DNA of 45,301 nt, from positions 1 to 45,301 of the forward strand of contig JAILNQ010000121.1 of NCBI GenBank assembly GCA_024691425.1. The letters run 5' to 3'. A program made the translations under genes and the position numbers. The notes beneath the pieces are model-generated. The model had not been told where the DNA came from and made no database searches. It was given only the letters and a program-made list of their open reading frames with translations. The stretch comes from Lachnospiraceae bacterium (GTDB taxonomy: Bacteria > Bacillota > Clostridia > Lachnospirales > Lachnospiraceae). Positions 26,392 through 35,801 of the stretch are shown one piece after another; the stretch's first letter is position 1, and each line of letters begins with the position of its first letter.

Positions 26392-28740
26392 ATGAAAGAT
26401 ACTGACAGAAAAAACGAACCGGAAAAAATCGATTTTGTGATCAAAATCTGCATATGCGCCTGCATTCTGTTTACGATCATCATTTTCGTATACGGACAGT
26501 TCTTTGTTAAGAACGCATCATTATATGCCAATGAATGCGAACCTTATGATGCCGTATGGACATACACGGATCCTTCCGGCTTCACCGGGCAGTACAGAAC
26601 AGGTGAAGGGATCGACGTAAAAGATGTTGATGATGTCCGGGTATCGATGACGTTGCCTGATGAGCTCGGAGACGGAAACTGCTTATTCATTCTGACCGGC
26701 AAGGACCTTGACGCATATATCGATGGAGAACTGCGGAACAGCTACAGACTGAGCTATTCTGTTTTCGGCCGGAACGTCAAGGGAATGTGGGTTCCGATCA
26801 CCCTGCGCAGAAATGATGCAGGCAAGGAGCTTACGTTGATCCGCCCGAATTACTGGCTGGATGAATTTTACTTCGGTGAAGTCTACATCGGAAACCGCCT
26901 CGGCTTTGCCATGACACTCATAGACAATAACCTCTTTCTTCTTTTCCTGGGATTTGCGGTCATCACCTTAAGCACGGTTATTTCCTTCATATGCCTCGTA
27001 TACAGGATAATGAAAAGACGGGCTTTTCCGCTATGGTATCTTGGCATCGGGGTTCTCGGTTCCGCTATCTGGCTTCTGCTCGATAATCTTACGTATCCGC
27101 TTATTTTCCAGAATTATTTTGTTGACGGTATAGCGGAATACCTCGTCATCATGATCATTCCGTTCCCCTTTGCGGCATATATAAACAGTCTTCTTGAAGA
27201 CCGCTACCGGAAGTTCTATATCCCGTTATGCTTCCTTATCATCGCAAATTTCGTCATCCAGGCTGCGCTCCACTTTTTCGGGATTGCAGATTTTGTCGAT
27301 ACAATGCTGATAAATGATACCGTCATCGGCATTGTCGCCGTATTCTGTTTCGGAATTCTGCTATACGATACTTTCTTCCAAGGTCACAGAAAGAATATGT
27401 TCATAACGATAGGCTTCAGCCTTTTTTCCCTTCTATGCATAGCAGAGATCATTCATGTGAATGTCCCCGTCCATACTAATGACGGCGCCTTTGTTGCAGT
27501 AGGGCTGATGATCCTGCTTATCGTTGCCGTATCCCATGAAATAAAAAATATCAGCGACCTTCGGGCAATATCTCTCGAGGCTCAGAGCGCGAACCAGGCA
27601 AAAACAACTTTCCTCGCCAATATGAGCCACGAGATCCGTACTCCCATAAATGCGATACTTGGCATGGATGAACTGATACTGCGTGAAAACGCGGATCCCA
27701 AGGTCAAGGAATACGCTCAGAATATCAAAAGCGCAGGAACGGCTCTGCTCGAAATAATAAGTGACGTTCTCGATTTTTCCAAGATCGAGCAGGGCAAGAT
27801 GGATATCATTGATGCCGAATATGACAGCACCGTTCTCATCAGCAGCATCATCACGATGATAAGCGTTAAAGCAGATGAGAAAGGACTTGATTTTGAAAAG
27901 AATATTTCAGAATCACTTCCGTCAAAGCTCATCGGAGATGAGAAACGGCTCCGTGAAGTCATGATCAATCTGCTCAACAATGCAGTTAAATACACCCCGA
28001 AAGGAAAAGTCACCTTCACGGTCAGCCACACTATTATCGATGATGATCATATCGATATGTTCATATCCGTAAAGGATACCGGCATTGGAATAAAAGAAAG
28101 CGACAAAGACAGGCTCTTCAAGCAGTTTGAACGCCTTGATTACAACAAGACGAAATCCATTGAAGGCACGGGACTCGGACTTGCCATAACAGCTAATCTC
28201 GTCAGGCTCATGGGCGGTGAGATAGACTGTATGAGCACGTACGGGGAAGGCACTGAATTCTCTGTCCATATTCCTCAGGCAGTAACTGATTCCTCTCCTA
28301 TAGGCAGCATAAGCTCATATAGCAATACCGCAGCAGATTCCGGCGAAGAGCTTTCAGATCTGAGCGGTATAAGTGTTCTCGTTGTCGATGACAGCAAGAT
28401 GAATCTTAAGGTCGCAAAAGGCCTTCTCGGAGTATTAAAAGCCGATGTCACTATATGCGCAAGCGGTGCAGAAATGCTGGATCTTATCACAGAAAAGAAA
28501 TATGATGTTATACTTCTCGATCACATGATGCCCAATATGGACGGCATAGAAACGCTTGAAAAATCAAGGACTCTTGAGGGAAATCTGAACGAAGACACTG
28601 CATATATCGCACTGACTGCAAATGCAATAGCCGGCGCCCGGGAAATGTACTTAAGCCACGGATTCGCCGACTATCTGAGCAAGCCTATGAAATTAGAAGT
28701 CCTGTCAGCTGCTATAAAAGCGGTCCTCGACAAAAACTGA
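26392..28740 (+). CDS. 7TM hybrid sensor histidine kinase/response regulator
   Basis: From ATG at 26392 the protein is 782 aa; an upstream GTG-initiated extension is hydrophobic but lacks a ribosome binding site. One membrane helix (about 14-36) leads to an outer beta-rich domain (about 40-170), then seven membrane helices (about 180-380), resembling a 7TMR-DISM receptor. HisKA follows, with FLANMSHEIRTPINA, then HATPase (NLLNNAVKY, DTGIGI, GTGLGLA) and a receiver with DVILLDHMMPNMDG as phosphoacceptor site. It probably detects an extracellular carbohydrate-like ligand, by analogy with DISM domains. It is convergent with the BMP gene with 5 bp between stops. Confidence 0.87.
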   Translation: MKDTDRKNEPEKIDFVIKICICACILFTIIIFVYGQFFVKNASLYANECEPYDAVWTYTDPSGFTGQYRTGEGIDVKDVDDVRVSMTLPDELGDGNCLFILTGKDLDAYIDGELRNSYRLSYSVFGRNVKGMWVPITLRRNDAGKELTLIRPNYWLDEFYFGEVYIGNRLGFAMTLIDNNLFLLFLGFAVITLSTVISFICLVYRIMKRRAFPLWYLGIGVLGSAIWLLLDNLTYPLIFQNYFVDGIAEYLVIMIIPFPFAAYINSLLEDRYRKFYIPLCFLIIANFVIQAALHFFGIADFVDTMLINDTVIGIVAVFCFGILLYDTFFQGHRKNMFITIGFSLFSLLCIAEIIHVNVPVHTNDGAFVAVGLMILLIVAVSHEIKNISDLRAISLEAQSANQAKTTFLANMSHEIRTPINAILGMDELILRENADPKVKEYAQNIKSAGTALLEIISDVLDFSKIEQGKMDIIDAEYDSTVLISSIITMISVKADEKGLDFEKNISESLPSKLIGDEKRLREVMINLLNNAVKYTPKGKVTFTVSHTIIDDDHIDMFISVKDTGIGIKESDKDRLFKQFERLDYNKTKSIEGTGLGLAITANLVRLMGGEIDCMSTYGEGTEFSVHIPQAVTDSSPIGSISSYSNTAADSGEELSDLSGISVLVVDDSKMNLKVAKGLLGVLKADVTICASGAEMLDLITEKKYDVILLDHMMPNMDGIETLEKSRTLEGNLNEDTAYIALTANAIAGAREMYLSHGFADYLSKPMKLEVLSAAIKAVLDKN

Positions 28741-28745
28741 TCCAT

Positions 28746-29942
28746 TTACTGTTCTATTGTTATGATATCCGTAAGTATGTAATGGAACAGAGGATATGAC
28801 GTTTTTTCATTTTCTTTATATCCGTTCTTCAGATCGATCTTATCGGAAGGATCATCCGGATCAACCCCTGTATAGTTTCCCTTGAAAACAAAATCACCGT
28901 TTCCGCGTTTGAACTGATCTATCGCTTTTTTCATGGCGGCTTCTGTCCCGGGTGCCGCAGCCTGCTGGTTCAGGTCGAGCATCTCAACCCATCCTTTTTC
29001 AAATCCGGCAGACACGTCCGTCCCATGAATCCGCCCGGTAACTATTTTTTCAATCTTCCTGTTAGCCATCACCGCATCAACAGCCTCAGTAACATAAAGT
29101 TCCCAGCAGATTCTTGATGTTACAAGAGAGGAACTGGGAGCCACCTCCGACATGCTCTGATTGTAGCCGATGAAATATACTTCTTTTTTCTTTTCGAATG
29201 CCTCCTCGCATGCTATGGCCGGACCTATCGTATCGGTATGCTGGGAAATGACCACGCATCCCTTATCTATGAGCCTTTCAGCCGCGCTCTTTTCCTGGGC
29301 ATAGCTGCTCCAGGTATTCGTGTAGCACACATGCATCACTGCCTGCGGAACTATCGAGCGGACGCCCAGCAGAAACGCCGTATAACCTGAAATGACTTCC
29401 GGTGTCGGAAATGCAGCTACAAAACCGACTATAGCCTGATCTTCCGAAATGATCTCTTGAGTGATCATCTGTCTGATCTTCATTCCCGCTGCTATTCCGC
29501 TGACGTAACGTCCCTGATACGCTTCGCCTTTGAATGTATGGTAATTCTCCGGAACCGATTGATTGCTCATGTCCATAAAGGAAGTCTGGCAGAATTCAGT
29601 GTTGGGATATTCCGGAGCCAGCCTTCTTACAAACTCGCTGTATCCATTGAAGAATATGATGTCGCATCCCTGATCTGCAAGTTCCCTTAATGGTTCTTCC
29701 ATCTCATCATCTAAAACGTTGCTGCGTGTGAGTATTTCCGCCCGCTCTCCGTATTTCTTTTCAACTGCATCCTTTGCAATGGAAAAGTTGTACGTATAAG
29801 GCGTGCTTTCATCATTATCATATATGAATCCGACTTTAACGCTATCCTTTCCGCCGGAGAGATTCAGAACACGGAAAACGCCAAGAAGGATAGCCATGAT
29901 GACCAGACAGGTTGCAGTTGTGATCAAATATACCCGTTTCAT
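28746..29942 (-). CDS. TM-anchored BMP/PnrA-type ligand-binding protein
   Basis: The 398-aa protein has an N-terminal membrane helix (about 5-26) and a periplasmic-binding-protein fold of the BMP family, which in known members binds purine nucleosides. Landmarks are KVGFIYDNDES, GCDIIFFNG, the long YQGRYVSGIAAGM block and GFVAAFPTPEVISGY. It lacks the usual lipobox and keeps an uncleaved-looking anchor. No ABC permease or ATPase genes adjoin it. Its ATG overlaps the stop of the HD-GYP fusion gene (ATGA), so it is probably a co-receptor for that protein rather than part of a transporter. That role is inference. Confidence 0.8.
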   Translation of the reverse strand: MKRVYLITTATCLVIMAILLGVFRVLNLSGGKDSVKVGFIYDNDESTPYTYNFSIAKDAVEKKYGERAEILTRSNVLDDEMEEPLRELADQGCDIIFFNGYSEFVRRLAPEYPNTEFCQTSFMDMSNQSVPENYHTFKGEAYQGRYVSGIAAGMKIRQMITQEIISEDQAIVGFVAAFPTPEVISGYTAFLLGVRSIVPQAVMHVCYTNTWSSYAQEKSAAERLIDKGCVVISQHTDTIGPAIACEEAFEKKKEVYFIGYNQSMSEVAPSSSLVTSRICWELYVTEAVDAVMANRKIEKIVTGRIHGTDVSAGFEKGWVEMLDLNQQAAAPGTEAAMKKAIDQFKRGNGDFVFKGNYTGVDPDDPSDKIDLKNGYKENEKTSYPLFHYILTDIITIEQ

Positions 29943-32900
29943 GCCTTATCTCCCTTCTCATCAGTATTTACTTCCGGTTTATCTTCCGATCCGTCAGCTG
30001 CAGCCGCAGCTTCATCTCCTGTACCCTTTCCCTCATTCTGCATTTCGGCAGCCTGTATCTTCTTATCTTCCTGGACACGGCGCGCAAGCTCTTCCTGAGC
30101 CTCTTTGTCCGCATTATCGATTTCAGCTCTCTTCTGGGCATATATCTCATCCAAGTTGATCGCGCCTCTCTCGACCAGACGTAAAAATGCATCAAGCGCT
30201 TCGGGATCGAACTGTGTCCCGCGTCCGCGTTTCATCTCATTCATTACATAATCCGTATCCATATGGTGACGGTAAACTCTGTTAGACGTCATCGCATCAA
30301 AAGCATCCGCAACGCCGATGATCCTGCCGAACAGAGGAATCTCATCTCCTTTGAGTCCATCCGGATATCCGCGACCGTCATATCGTTCATGGTGATAACG
30401 TGTTCCATCCACGACATTCTCAACGAGCGTGAAATCCTTCAGTATTTCAGCACCGCTTATAACATGCGATTTCATTTTTGCATATTCATCATCAGTAAGA
30501 CGCCCGACCTTGTTAAGGACGCTGTCAGGAATGGCTATCTTTCCGATGTCATGCATCTGTGCGGCTTTACGCAGGTTGGAGATCATTTTTTTACGGTTCC
30601 ACCATTTGAAACAGTTCATCTCCTGGGCAATAAGCTCCGAATACTCCGCCACACGCAGAGAATGCTGATGCGTACGCACGTCCTTGGCATCGACTGCGTT
30701 TGCAATAGCCATGACTGTTTCATTAGCCATATTGATTTTTATCTGCTGCTGGTTGAGCTGTCTCTGGACAACCATCCAGGTAAACCAGATGATGATCGAA
30801 GAAAAAAGCAGAAGCAGGTAAGTAGTGAAACCGGGACGTTCGTAGAATTCTCCTTCCTTTATCAGTTCGAATTTCCGCTCCTCTAAAACCTTTTCTCCGG
30901 CGCTGTCAAATATTGCCAGACGGAAAGTGTAATCTCCGGCAGGAAGGTTAACACGGACGATACTGTTCAGGCTGTTCTGCGGGACCTTCGTCCACTGCGG
31001 ATCAATCCCCTCAAGCTTATAGCCGACATTAGGCTCCTGGATCGTATAGTTCAATATCTCAGGGTTGAGTTCCACACGGCTGACACCCTGTCCGACGATA
31101 ATGGCTCCCGTCCTGGAAATCGGCTGCTTCACGTCATCAAGCACTACTGATGCCAGCTGCATACGGTAGGAACGGACTTCGCTGTTGTATTTATCGACAT
31201 CTATGATATAGACTCCTGTATCGCACGGAAGAAACAGCTCTTTTCTGCCGTTGTAATAGTTCCACGAATTGGCGGTAAGAGAAGTACCTAAGCCTCTGCG
31301 GGCATCGAGAAGTTCCCATGCCATTTCTCCCCCCTCTACAAGTTCATCCCTTTCCACAACATATATTCCGGCACTGGACATAACGAACAGAGTATCCTCG
31401 TCCTTAACCCAGATATCATAGTTATTGAAGTACGGGAATTTATCCAGAACCCTTATGGTACCTTCAGGCTCAAGATAGCACAGGCTATTGCTGGTGACGA
31501 TGAAAACTCCATCAGACTTAGGATCTTGTACTGTACGCAATATGACGCCGCTGCTGAGACCGTCGTCTCTTGTCAGCATGTCAACTACCTTCCAGTCTTT
31601 AAGGATGGCGATTCCGTCACCATCAGTTCCCGCCAGGATCGTTCCGTCACTCATCTCCGTTATGGTCAGTATCATTGAGTTGATCAGGCCGTCCTCATTG
31701 CTGATCGTCTTCTCGATCTTATGATTCCGGATAAAGCTGATCCCGGTATCGCCTGCTGCCATGATCGTTCCGTCCGAAAGACCGACAACTACACGTGCGC
31801 GGTTTCCGAAACTGCCGCTGTCCGCATTGTATACCCACGATTCCCCATCAGGAGAGAATTCCATCAGTCCGTTGCCATATGTGCACACCCACAGATGATC
31901 ATCATCATCAACATACATGCAGCGGATACGTTTTTCATCAAGCTCATTGGTAAGTTCGTTTTCAATCTGAATGCGGCATGTTCTGTCCACCACATCAAGT
32001 CCCTTGTCAGTACCGATATAGTAGTTTCCCTGCCAGAAAACGATAGCGTTGACAACACGCCGCTCCATCCCGATCGATCCATATACATCAGTGAAGGGGG
32101 ATTTTGCCAGTCTCAGAAGACCGAGTCTTGATGATGTGAACCAGAGGTTGCCCTGATAGTCATAAAGCATATTATCTATGGAATTGTTGAAATCATTCGT
32201 GTTCACGCGATGATAACCTTCAGAATCGATATAGGATACACCGCTGTCGGTGGATATGAACAGCGTTCCATCGCTTAAGAAATTCAGGTTATTGATACAG
32301 GTGACATCTTCACAGGTTATTGTATCGACAAGTTCGAAGTCCTCATCGGATATGTCATAGCAGTAAATGTGATCGGTGGATGAGCCCACCATCAGTTTTC
32401 CATCGGGAGCAAAAGCGCAGCAGTTGAACAGTTCCTCTTCACCCGGCAGCTGAAGCCTGCTTATTATCTCACCCTTCTTCAGAAGGAAGAGTCTTCCATC
32501 GGAGGAGATCGTAGCAACATGTCCGTTCTCATCGGCCGTTATGCTATCGGCATAGTTTATCTCATCCAATGTATTTGCTGCTTTAAGGCCGTTGTTCATT
32601 ACCAGCATATGCATGCTTCCGGTAGTTCCGATATAATAAATCCCGTCCGTAGCACGTATGATGCATCGGACGGAGTTCGAAGGAAGACCGCTGGACTGAT
32701 CAATGACATTAACGACCTTTTCGCGGATAACAATAGACAGACCGTTATCATTCGTCCCGACCCAAAGACGGCCTTCTTCATCAACATAAAGGCAGTTGAC
32801 GTTTTTGACGGATTCATAATTGTCCACCCAGTGGAACTCCCGTCCGTTGTACCGGTAAAGCCCGGCATATGTTCCGATCCAGAGTACACCGTCGTTTGTC

Positions 32901-33643
32901 TGGGCAATGTCGTTTGCCTCACCGCACGGCAGACCGTTGTTGCTGCTGTATACGCTCTGAACATAGTCATTGTAGTCTATCGTTTCCGATGAAGCCGTTT
33001 CAGCCTTGGCAGTCAAAGGCATCGACAGAGAAAGCACAAGGCAGAGAATAACGGCACCCGCAGTTTCTCCAAGGTGCATCGCTTTTTCATTTTCATCTTT
33101 ATCTCGTCGCCAACGTCGTACAAGGAAAACAATGTAAATAGCTGCGATAGTAAGAACCTTGTCAGCAAACTCGATCGCGAGCTGTCCTGAAATGTAGCTT
33201 AAAATGACCGGCCAGTTCCTGCTCTGAAGATAAGCTATAACTCCATCACCCCATACGTTTCCCGTAAGGCCTTTATTGAAAATAATGTTCTGCGGAACAG
33301 ACACTGCAAGTGCCGTAAGCATTGTCAGAGTAGCGGCTTTCATGAATCCGAAAAACTGATCGAACCAGTTGCGTTTTGTTGCGATTCCCACGATGATGCC
33401 CAATGCGATATTGGTAATGGCATATACTGCCGAAAGATGATTGACCGCACTGTATGCCAGGTTTGCGGTCATGCCCACTATCGCACCGCAGATCGGACCG
33501 GCTATGAACGCGCATAGCGCCGTGCCGAAAGAGTCGGCCCATATCGGAAGCTCCAGCCAGTCGGCCAGAAGTTTTCCTCCTATGTTCAGGCATACGCATA
33601 TCGAAGTGAACAGAACTATCTGCCAGTTTTTCCAGTTTTTCAT
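29939..33643 (-). CDS. ECF-S-like membrane domain / beta-propeller / Y_Y_Y / HD-GYP fusion protein
   Basis: The 1234-aa protein begins with about five to six membrane helices (1-175) resembling an ECF-transporter substrate-binding S component. A further hydrophobic stretch at 195-214 ends in AKAET, like a signal peptide site. An outer two-component-type Reg_prop beta-propeller follows (about 225-800; repeats such as DGVLWIGTYAGLYRYNG and EGRLWVGTNDNGL), then a Y_Y_Y domain (about 825-930), a membrane helix (939-960) and an HD-GYP domain with H1031-D1032 in MHDIGK, HHERYDG and GYP at 1092-1094. The tail is charged and alanine-rich. It should break down c-di-GMP in response to an outer ligand. 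It is coupled to the BMP gene. Confidence 0.8.
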   Translation of the reverse strand: MKNWKNWQIVLFTSICVCLNIGGKLLADWLELPIWADSFGTALCAFIAGPICGAIVGMTANLAYSAVNHLSAVYAITNIALGIIVGIATKRNWFDQFFGFMKAATLTMLTALAVSVPQNIIFNKGLTGNVWGDGVIAYLQSRNWPVILSYISGQLAIEFADKVLTIAAIYIVFLVRRWRRDKDENEKAMHLGETAGAVILCLVLSLSMPLTAKAETASSETIDYNDYVQSVYSSNNGLPCGEANDIAQTNDGVLWIGTYAGLYRYNGREFHWVDNYESVKNVNCLYVDEEGRLWVGTNDNGLSIVIREKVVNVIDQSSGLPSNSVRCIIRATDGIYYIGTTGSMHMLVMNNGLKAANTLDEINYADSITADENGHVATISSDGRLFLLKKGEIISRLQLPGEEELFNCCAFAPDGKLMVGSSTDHIYCYDISDEDFELVDTITCEDVTCINNLNFLSDGTLFISTDSGVSYIDSEGYHRVNTNDFNNSIDNMLYDYQGNLWFTSSRLGLLRLAKSPFTDVYGSIGMERRVVNAIVFWQGNYYIGTDKGLDVVDRTCRIQIENELTNELDEKRIRCMYVDDDDHLWVCTYGNGLMEFSPDGESWVYNADSGSFGNRARVVVGLSDGTIMAAGDTGISFIRNHKIEKTISNEDGLINSMILTITEMSDGTILAGTDGDGIAILKDWKVVDMLTRDDGLSSGVILRTVQDPKSDGVFIVTSNSLCYLEPEGTIRVLDKFPYFNNYDIWVKDEDTLFVMSSAGIYVVERDELVEGGEMAWELLDARRGLGTSLTANSWNYYNGRKELFLPCDTGVYIIDVDKYNSEVRSYRMQLASVVLDDVKQPISRTGAIIVGQGVSRVELNPEILNYTIQEPNVGYKLEGIDPQWTKVPQNSLNSIVRVNLPAGDYTFRLAIFDSAGEKVLEERKFELIKEGEFYERPGFTTYLLLLFSSIIIWFTWMVVQRQLNQQQIKINMANETVMAIANAVDAKDVRTHQHSLRVAEYSELIAQEMNCFKWWNRKKMISNLRKAAQMHDIGKIAIPDSVLNKVGRLTDDEYAKMKSHVISGAEILKDFTLVENVVDGTRYHHERYDGRGYPDGLKGDEIPLFGRIIGVADAFDAMTSNRVYRHHMDTDYVMNEMKRGRGTQFDPEALDAFLRLVERGAINLDEIYAQKRAEIDNADKEAQEELARRVQEDKKIQAAEMQNEGKGTGDEAAAAADGSEDKPEVNTDEKGDKA

Positions 33644-33725
33644 TATTGAACTCCTCGCGTTTTTGATAGGCCAGCAGATATTATGTCACAAAATCACCTG
33701 TCCACACCCATCTTTCGGGCTTGAC

Positions 33726-35801
33726 TTACCATATAACAAGTCTCTCTTCGGGAGCCAGATACATGTTATCTCCCCCTTTGACATCATAAGTTGCATAGAA
33801 CTCTTCAAACTGCTGGACCGGAACGTTCGTCCTCGAATAATCAAGCGGATGCTCGTCCTGCGTCAGAGTCGACAGTTCATAACTGTATACGCTGAGACTT
33901 GCATTCATCTGCGCATACTTTCTGAAGAACCTGTCATAATCAAAGCCGTCGACTTTTGATGCCATGCGCAATGCGCACTGAAGCCCTGTCATATCTGCGA
34001 CCATCTCCGTATCAATATTCTTACCGATAAAGTGCTTATCGTCGAACGCCACTATCTTGTCAAGATAATCGTCCATTTTTGATACCCGTCTGTCAAACTC
34101 TGCTCTATCTTCTTCGGTCCACCAGTCTCTGAATTTTCCTTCGGCATCAAACTGCGCTCCATTGCTATCAAACGCATGCGAAATCTCATGACCGACCCAG
34201 AATGCTCCTATGGAAGCATACAGTTCTTCTGTGCCCATTTCGCTTGAGAAGAACGGCTCGCCCATCATCCCTATGATCATGTTGATAGTATTTTCCTGGA
34301 GATCATAAAATGCGTTGCAGGAAAGAATGTCAAATCCCTCAGCCCACATATCCTTATCTTTTGATGTTCCGATAAGGCTCTTCGAGTATTCCTCTTCGGT
34401 CCTGATAATCCTTTCCCTGGCCTCTAAAAGTGAACATCCTTTAATATCAATTCCTGACGTGTCCCTGAACTTATCGGGATATGCCGCATGTATTTTCATC
34501 TTATCAAGTTTCTCTATCGCATAATTCCTGACTTCATCAGATGCCCACTGATTTTCTGAGAGCATTTCCCTGTACGTATCAATTACTTCCTGGCACAGAT
34601 CGTACATTTTCTTTTTATCTTCCTCTGAACCGTATTCTGATATATAGACCTTCTGCATTGAAGCCGGGAGCATTGAACTGACCATATTATATGCCATTTC
34701 CTCGTCTGATAAGCTCCCGCTTGTTCCGAAATATTCATTCTTGGCCTCGATCGATCTCTCATATGTTTCTCTGTCCAGAACCTGCTGATACCCCAACAGA
34801 TATTTTACGAGCATAAGATTCTTGATCCCATCAAGATTCTCATCGGTATAAACCTCATCAAGAAGCTCAAAATAGTCAGGTCTCGTAACAAGATACATTC
34901 CAGGATATTCATAACCTGAAGAAGTCAGGATCTCCCCGAGCGGAAAAACTTCTGCAAGCTCTGTCACTTCCTCAAACGGCATTTCATTATTGATCCTGTC
35001 AAAATAGTCGTCTTCTTTCTGTTCTTTGGTAGTGTATATCTTTTCAGCAAGTTTCGTCTCAAGTTCTATAGCCGAATCAAATTTCTCTTCTGCCTGGCTT
35101 TTTTCCTCCCCGAGCTTTCCGGAAATATAAATGAACATATCCTTGTCATACCCATAGTACATATCACCGAGTTCGGTCCTTTCCGGATACTCAGCGGAAT
35201 CGCCGAGAAGAAGTGATGGCGTATCAACGCCCACGATATATTTTTCCGGATCATTGAATCCGATACATGCGCTATAATTGAAAAATGAGAAAAGCATATC
35301 ACTTGTAGCGCTATCAGTCAGAAATGCAGTAATATCTTCTATATCATCCGCTGCCGATACAGCGTCATAAAGATCCTGGATCTCAGACACTTGCGAAGCG
35401 TTCCTTGCATCCCAGTCAAGGATCAGGTCGTTATATGTCTGTATGAGTTCTGCATCATGTCCGGTCAGATCATCTTTCTTCAGAAGATCCATGCACTGCT
35501 TTTTGACCTCAAGTCCGCGCTCAGTATAGTGCGACCATGCCTTATAGCCTGAAGGTATCTCGCTATCAAGAAGCCATTCCTTATTTGCATAAAGGTGAAA
35601 ATCATCCTTCGGATCAACAGGCATATCTTCAGAGAGGTTCTCCTTAAGTTCAGAATCGATCCACGGAATTCCCTTGGATAATACTGACTCTTTCTCTGAT
35701 TCTGCTTTGTCCGGTTTTGTTATAGTGATATTTACGCTTGCACATCCTGTCATGAAAAGGGATATTGCAAGCACTGCCAAAATCAGTTTTTTCTTCATCA
35801 T
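33726..35801 (-). CDS. M13 (neprilysin-like) zinc metallopeptidase, lipoprotein
   Basis: The protein (691 aa from ATG 35801) starts with a lipoprotein signal ending in FMTGCAS, so it is anchored outside the membrane. The M13 fold is shown by the zinc motif HEISH within WVGHEISHAFDSNGAQFD and the downstream E and D of TEMVADMTG. Such peptidases cut short peptides. The usual GE.IAD motif reads DTEMVAD, keeping the key acidic residues. The chosen ATG overlaps the patB stop (ATGA) and follows an AGGAG site. It is thus the second gene of a patB-pepM13 operon. Confidence 0.92.
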   Translation of the reverse strand: MMKKKLILAVLAISLFMTGCASVNITITKPDKAESEKESVLSKGIPWIDSELKENLSEDMPVDPKDDFHLYANKEWLLDSEIPSGYKAWSHYTERGLEVKKQCMDLLKKDDLTGHDAELIQTYNDLILDWDARNASQVSEIQDLYDAVSAADDIEDITAFLTDSATSDMLFSFFNYSACIGFNDPEKYIVGVDTPSLLLGDSAEYPERTELGDMYYGYDKDMFIYISGKLGEEKSQAEEKFDSAIELETKLAEKIYTTKEQKEDDYFDRINNEMPFEEVTELAEVFPLGEILTSSGYEYPGMYLVTRPDYFELLDEVYTDENLDGIKNLMLVKYLLGYQQVLDRETYERSIEAKNEYFGTSGSLSDEEMAYNMVSSMLPASMQKVYISEYGSEEDKKKMYDLCQEVIDTYREMLSENQWASDEVRNYAIEKLDKMKIHAAYPDKFRDTSGIDIKGCSLLEARERIIRTEEEYSKSLIGTSKDKDMWAEGFDILSCNAFYDLQENTINMIIGMMGEPFFSSEMGTEELYASIGAFWVGHEISHAFDSNGAQFDAEGKFRDWWTEEDRAEFDRRVSKMDDYLDKIVAFDDKHFIGKNIDTEMVADMTGLQCALRMASKVDGFDYDRFFRKYAQMNASLSVYSYELSTLTQDEHPLDYSRTNVPVQQFEEFYATYDVKGGDNMYLAPEERLVIW

